From contig CAXXWT010000003.1 in NCBI GenBank assembly GCA_963674685.2, positions 806,001-870,000 of the forward strand: 64,000 nt of DNA. The letters are read 5' to 3'. Positions 59,964 to 64,000 of this stretch are shown piece by piece (the stretch's first letter is position 1; every line of letters begins with the position of its first letter). The DNA comes from G963674685 sp963674685. GTDB taxonomy: Bacteria > Lernaellota > Lernaellaia > JACKCT01. The position numbers were made by a program, and so were the translations under genes. A model generated the notes under the pieces. The model made no database searches, was not told where the DNA came from, and saw nothing but the letters and a program-made list of their open reading frames with translations.

Positions 59964-60977
59964 ATGAAGCAAGCTCTACCAACCTACGGGACCGGCCTTT
60001 TAACCTCATTGCCTCCTGAGTGCTTTTCCGACTGTATTGTTTTCTGCGCGCCGGAACCTTGGGAAACCGTTCGCCGCCAATTCCCGCTACCGCCACGCGC
60101 CGCCGTCGTTCCGGAATCCATGGAGCAACGCCTGCTGGAGAAACAGATCGACAGTCTGCCGGTTGCGGACACGGTTTTCGGAATCGGTGGAGGTTCCGCT
60201 TGCGACGCCGCGAAAATGTACGCCTTTCGCAAAGGTGCGCGTCTGGTGCTAGTGCCCACCGTACTTTCCGTTGACGCTCCCTTTACCAAGGCCGTGGGTG
60301 TCCGCGTGAATCACTGCGTGCGGTACGTAGGCGAGGTGTTTCCGGATCACTTTCTGGTCGATTTCGACATTTTGCGTCGAAGCCCCAAGCGCCTCAACCG
60401 AGCGGGCATCGGCGACGTCTTGTCGATCTTCACCGCACTTCCGGACTGGCATCTGGGACGGGACTTCCACGCCGAAGCCTATGACGAGGGCATCGCCGGC
60501 GAATCGCAAAGACTGCTCGATCGACTCTTCGCAGGCGCCGATGATATTTACGATTGCAACGAACAGGGCTTGAAGCTCATTGCGGATTTGTACGTCGGCG
60601 AAGTGGCGCTCTGCGAAAGGATGGGCAACAGCCGGCCCGAAGAGGGATCGGAACACTATTTCGCGTACGCGCTCGAATCGGTCACGCGCAAGTCGTATAT
60701 CCACGGTGAACTGATCGCGTTTTCCGTGCTGCTTACCGCTCTTTACCAGAATCAGGACATAGAACAGGTGTTGGATTTCCTGCGCCGCGTCGACGTGTTG
60801 TTTCAGCCCGAACAAATTGACGTTTCGTGGGACGAGGTCGAGCGGGCGCTTCTGAGTCTACCTGAATTCCTGAGACAAGAATCACAATTGCTCTACGGCG
60901 TATTTCACCACCAGGGAATGGAACATTTGGCGGCCAGCGAACTCATCAGGCGCTTTCAAAGAGCGGTGGAGAAGTAA
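59964..60977 (+). CDS. Glycerol-1-phosphate-dehydrogenase-like enzyme of the iron alcohol dehydrogenase superfamily
   Basis: A protein of 337 residues. 'DTVFGIGGGSACDAAKMYAF' (residues 69-88) is the NAD-binding loop of the EgsA/AraM and glycerol dehydrogenase families. 'LVPTVLSVDAPFTKA', Asp151 in 'AGIGDVLSI', and His in 'KSYIHGELIAF' supply the metal-binding positions. It is close to sn-glycerol-1-phosphate dehydrogenase but the 'PTVLSVDAPFT' segment differs from the usual P-T-x-x-S-x-D-G, so substrate is uncertain. It is followed 11 bases later by the GH2 gene and probably co-transcribed with it. Confidence 0.8.
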   Translation: MKQALPTYGTGLLTSLPPECFSDCIVFCAPEPWETVRRQFPLPPRAAVVPESMEQRLLEKQIDSLPVADTVFGIGGGSACDAAKMYAFRKGARLVLVPTVLSVDAPFTKAVGVRVNHCVRYVGEVFPDHFLVDFDILRRSPKRLNRAGIGDVLSIFTALPDWHLGRDFHAEAYDEGIAGESQRLLDRLFAGADDIYDCNEQGLKLIADLYVGEVALCERMGNSRPEEGSEHYFAYALESVTRKSYIHGELIAFSVLLTALYQNQDIEQVLDFLRRVDVLFQPEQIDVSWDEVERALLSLPEFLRQESQLLYGVFHHQGMEHLAASELIRRFQRAVEK

Positions 60978-60988
60978 AGGAGCGGATC

Positions 60989-63172
60989 ATGCGCAGACGT
61001 TTCTTCGCCCTATGGGTTTTAGTCATGTTGTGTTTTCCCGCCCTAGCCCAGGCACAGGCGGGCGTCGAAAAATGGTCGTCGCTGCCCATGACGCTTGACC
61101 TTGAATCGGTGCAGGGACGCAACATTCCTTTGCAAAACGGCCGACCAATGATTTCTTTTGAGCCGCAAGAACGCCCGATGCTGGACCTCGCAGGAATGTG
61201 GAAGAAACTCCGTGTAAACGTCGATCATACGTTTAGCATGAGCCCACGCAGCGTGGATTGGTTGGCGGCCGTTGAAGCGGAAACCGGCGGCGCAACGCGA
61301 GCGAATTTCGACGACTCTACGTGGGCAGAGCACCAGTTGCCGGGCGTCGAAAACGAGATGCCAGCCACTCCCGACAACCCCATCGGCGCCGAGGTTTACG
61401 ACCAGGGTATTTACTATCGCCGACATATTGACATACCGGCGGCGTGGAACGGCCGCGTCGTGCGCCTGGTCGCCCTCGCCTGCGACTATGTGGCGGATGT
61501 CTGGGTCAACGGCGAGTGGGTCGGCTATCACGAGGGCGGTTACGCGCCTTTTGCGTTTGACGTCTCGGATTTTCTGCACTATGGCGCGGACAACGTGATT
61601 GTTTTCCGCGTGGACGCAATGCCCTGGACGCTGCGCATGGACATCATTCCCAACTTGTTCGCCACGGATTGGATGCACTACGTGGGCGTGGTGCAGGATG
61701 TCTATCTTGCCGCCGCGCCGCCAGTGCATGTTGTGCGTGCGGATGTGCTGCCGCAAAATACGCAAGGAGACTTGGATATTTCGGTCGTCACCGAAAACCG
61801 GAGTGCGCAACAGGATGACATTACTATCAAGCTCTCTGCACGAATTCTCGATCGGGAGCACCCGAATTACTTGAACGATCCTATCGCGGCGCATCTGGTC
61901 GGCGAGCCGGTCGCGCTTGCCGGTTCGACCTCCAAAAACGTCACCGTCGCGTCTAATGGTTACTTACAGACAACGTTCGATGTGAACCTGACAAGTCCTG
62001 CTCTTTGGACGCCGGATGATCCGAACCTCTACGCGTTGACAGTGGAACTGCTTCAAGGTGGTTCTGTGATCGACTCCTTTACTACCCAATTCGGCGTGCG
62101 TACCGTGAAGGTCGGCGAAGGCGCCAAGATCCTGCTTAATAACCGCCCGACTTTTTTCACGGGCATGGCCCGCCACGAAGATTGGCCCGACTCCGGTCGC
62201 ACGGCGACGATGGCAAAAATGGCGGAGGATCTGCAAATCATCCGCGACACAAACGTATGGTTCCTGCGCACTGCCCATTATCCGAACCATCCCAACACAT
62301 ACCTGCTTACGGACCGCATGGGCTTCGCGGTCTGGTCGGAGATTCCCGCCTGGTGGATCAACTACTTTTCCATTCCCATCCTGTTGGAGCGTGGTCTGGC
62401 GCAACAGATGTGGCGCGAAATGATCTGGAACGGACGCAACCGGCCTTCGATCCTGTTTTGGAGCCTATGTAACGAGCCGATGTGGTATCTCGTCTTCAAT
62501 TTGCGTTCCTATGTTCAGGCGCTGCATGCGGACGTCGATGATAACTATCCCGACGGCCGGTTGGTGACCGAGAGCCTCGCAGCTGACGGCGCGATACTAA
62601 CCGGTTCCTCGGTGAATGACGTGGACGTGATCGGGTGGACCATGTATTTCGGCGTGTTTTACGGCGAAGACATCGTAACGGAAACGACGCAGTTCCTCAT
62701 GGATCAGCACGAGCGCCATCCGAACAAGCCGATCATCGCCTGCGAGTTCGGTTACTGGAGCAACTCGGACGACAGCGAAACAGCGCGCCAGGTGGAGGTC
62801 GCCGAGGAGACGCTCGATGCGTTTCTTCCCCTGGCGGCCGTGGATGTCGACGGCAACAACACGGACGGTTTTCTTGCGGGAGTGACCTGGTGGTGCCAGT
62901 TCAACTGGTATCGCGTCGATTCCGTGCACATTCAGAGCATGGGAATCATGCACATGGACCGGGAGACGGACAAACCGGTGCGGCAAACGCTCATCGATCG
63001 TTACCAGCCCTTTTTCGAAATGGGCGGCCTGGGCGAGCCGGTCGACGACGATTCCGCGGATGATGACGACAATAATGCGGACGATGACGCCGCCGACGAC
63101 GACAACGATGACGATGAAGACACGGACGAAACTGACGACGATGAGGCCGGCGACGAGGGGTGTGGATGCTGA
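60989..63172 (+). CDS. Secreted GH2 family glycosidase with Asp-rich tail ending in Cys-Gly-Cys
   Basis: A protein of 727 residues with AAAGGAG upstream. The signal peptide is cleaved after 'PALAQAQA'. A sugar-binding jelly roll ('WVNGEWVGYHEGGYAPFAFD'), an immunoglobulin-like domain and a TIM barrel follow. The acid/base is Glu496 (SLCNEPMW), the nucleophile Glu586 (ACEFGYW). After the barrel, about 40 residues are almost all Asp/Asn/Ala/Glu, and the protein ends Gly-Cys-Gly-Cys. The tail resembles that of the protein at 1-807 and may be a sorting or anchoring signal. It cleaves beta-galactosides, glucuronides or mannosides outside the cytoplasm; which is not clear. Confidence 0.92.
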   Translation: MRRRFFALWVLVMLCFPALAQAQAGVEKWSSLPMTLDLESVQGRNIPLQNGRPMISFEPQERPMLDLAGMWKKLRVNVDHTFSMSPRSVDWLAAVEAETGGATRANFDDSTWAEHQLPGVENEMPATPDNPIGAEVYDQGIYYRRHIDIPAAWNGRVVRLVALACDYVADVWVNGEWVGYHEGGYAPFAFDVSDFLHYGADNVIVFRVDAMPWTLRMDIIPNLFATDWMHYVGVVQDVYLAAAPPVHVVRADVLPQNTQGDLDISVVTENRSAQQDDITIKLSARILDREHPNYLNDPIAAHLVGEPVALAGSTSKNVTVASNGYLQTTFDVNLTSPALWTPDDPNLYALTVELLQGGSVIDSFTTQFGVRTVKVGEGAKILLNNRPTFFTGMARHEDWPDSGRTATMAKMAEDLQIIRDTNVWFLRTAHYPNHPNTYLLTDRMGFAVWSEIPAWWINYFSIPILLERGLAQQMWREMIWNGRNRPSILFWSLCNEPMWYLVFNLRSYVQALHADVDDNYPDGRLVTESLAADGAILTGSSVNDVDVIGWTMYFGVFYGEDIVTETTQFLMDQHERHPNKPIIACEFGYWSNSDDSETARQVEVAEETLDAFLPLAAVDVDGNNTDGFLAGVTWWCQFNWYRVDSVHIQSMGIMHMDRETDKPVRQTLIDRYQPFFEMGGLGEPVDDDSADDDDNNADDDAADDDNDDDEDTDETDDDEAGDEGCGC

Positions 63173-63241
63173 TAACACCAAAAGCGTGTTTGATATTCAC
63201 CGAGGAAAGAGACACTCAAGCAACAAGAGGATTGGTTTGAT

Positions 63242-63913
63242 ATGAACGCAATTGCGGCGAACAAGAAGTCGATAAAAAAACGTCGGCCGATCACGCGGGA
63301 GAGCAAGAAAGAAAAAACCAGAGCCTCCATCATCAAGGCGGCTTTGGTATTGTTCGAGCAAAAAGGCTTCGAGAATACGGCGGTCGATGAGATCGCTGCC
63401 GTCGCCGAGGTTTCAACGCGTACATTCTATCGATATTTCCCGACAAAAGACCTTGTGATGTTTCCGTATCACCAGGAATACATCGACGAATTTCGTAGTT
63501 TGCTCCAAAAGCATCACGCCAAGGAACCACCGCTTGAGATCATTCGCAGCGCGCTCCGCACCATGGCAGAGTTGTACCTGGCTGGCCGTGAGGAGCACCT
63601 GCGGTTTCAACGCATCATTTCGTTGTCGCCCGCCCTGGTCGCTCGCAGCGTTCCCTTTGACGCGGAGTGGGAAGCGGCGATCGCTGGCGCTTGGCGAAAT
63701 GGCCGGCGCGCTGACTCCAGGAAAAGGCAGGATGCAAAATTGATCGCAGGCGCCGTCATGGGAGTAATCAATGCCGTGATGTCCATGTGGTATGCGGCGG
63801 ACTGCCCTGCTGATCTGGTGGTGCATGCGGAGCGCGCATTGGATTTGCTGGAGCGCGGGATCGGCAACGGCGGAAAATCCGGGATGGTTACTTCCCGCAC
63901 ACGGACTCCTTGA
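63242..63913 (+). CDS. TetR family transcriptional regulator
   Basis: A protein of 223 residues. A Lys/Arg-rich start is followed by the TetR DNA-binding domain: 'IIKAALVLFEQKGFENTAVD' and 'IAAVAEVSTRTFYRYFPTKD'. The C-terminal helical domain (about 95-210) binds an unknown ligand. AGAGG lies upstream of the ATG. It follows the GH2 gene by 69 bases and may repress that operon or the gene after it. Confidence 0.92.
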   Translation: MNAIAANKKSIKKRRPITRESKKEKTRASIIKAALVLFEQKGFENTAVDEIAAVAEVSTRTFYRYFPTKDLVMFPYHQEYIDEFRSLLQKHHAKEPPLEIIRSALRTMAELYLAGREEHLRFQRIISLSPALVARSVPFDAEWEAAIAGAWRNGRRADSRKRQDAKLIAGAVMGVINAVMSMWYAADCPADLVVHAERALDLLERGIGNGGKSGMVTSRTRTP

Positions 63914-63921
63914 GGAATTTG

Positions 63922-64000
63922 ATGAGCGAAATCAGTAACCGCCAGCGGACGCGCATCCATGAGTGGGTGGAGACACACTGTGAAACGGTCCTTTTCGCTT
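63922..64000 (+). CDS. Start of an unidentified gene, cut by the window edge
   Basis: GAGGA lies seven bases before the ATG. 26 codons are visible ('MSEISNRQRTRIHEWVETHC'), with no stop before the end. It begins nine bases after the TetR stop, so the two are likely in one operon. Too short to name. Confidence 0.5.
   Translation, partial: MSEISNRQRTRIHEWVETHCETVLFA

Overview
This window reads as bacterial chromosome of fairly high GC carrying a large AT-rich integrated island. Several host genes encode secreted or lipid-anchored proteins with long Asp/Asn linkers right after the lipobox Cys or at the extreme C-terminus. This, the sigma-54 regulator with PAS kinases, and a tmRNA tag ANDNYALAA suggest a deltaproteobacterial-type lineage (Desulfobacterota, Myxococcota or a related candidate phylum such as Lernaellota). 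That placement is inference; there is no rRNA here to settle it.

Layout. (1) 1-6719: secreted Asp-rich proteins. Two are related helix-rich proteins (1-807 and 5070-6719). Three are paralogous lipoproteins resembling SGNH hydrolases with a Cys-rich end, interrupted by a DUF1016-type nuclease gene. (2) 6871-19200: an iron-sulfur-type flavoprotein, then a signalling and stress locus. It holds a PAS histidine kinase, an NtrC-type regulator, a universal stress protein, a cytidylate-kinase-like membrane protein, a TSUP transporter, a second response regulator and a second histidine kinase. A good sigma-54 promoter with upstream palindromes precedes the stress-protein operon. A patch of toxin and nuclease remnants (10077-12119) lies between the first kinase and the regulator. 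(3) 19659-20011: tmRNA (ssrA). A 29.1-kb island is integrated in its 3' end, bounded by 20-bp direct repeats at 19992-20011 and 49122-49141. (4) Island, left and middle: tyrosine integrase and HTH genes, a polymerase-like protein, a spore-photoproduct-lyase-like radical SAM protein, 64-bp tandem repeats, and a complete insertion sequence with 6-bp target duplication. These are followed by a recombination module (Cas4/RecB-like nuclease, RAD52-like annealing protein, ArdC-like antirestriction protein), lipoproteins and a RecD-like helicase. (5) Island, right: a tightly packed minus-strand operon of six genes (48454 down to 39017). It encodes a protein with four RNA-polymerase alpha-CTD-like repeats, a PLD-helicase, a tiny protein, a DndD-like SMC ATPase, a protein resembling Dnd-associated protein 4, and a radical SAM enzyme. 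I see no DndC-type sulfur-transfer gene. This is the best candidate here for an undescribed defence or DNA-modification system. A truncated integrase lies beside the right attachment site.

(6) 49646-55939: a Czc-type heavy-metal efflux operon whose adaptor and pump genes carry six apparent single-base frameshifts within 1.9 kb. (7) 55961-58253: a serine-recombinase cassette. (8) 58479-64000: a carbohydrate locus with a GH1 glycosidase diverging from a glycerol-1-phosphate-dehydrogenase-like enzyme, a secreted GH2 enzyme with an Asp-rich tail ending in Cys-Gly-Cys, and a TetR regulator.
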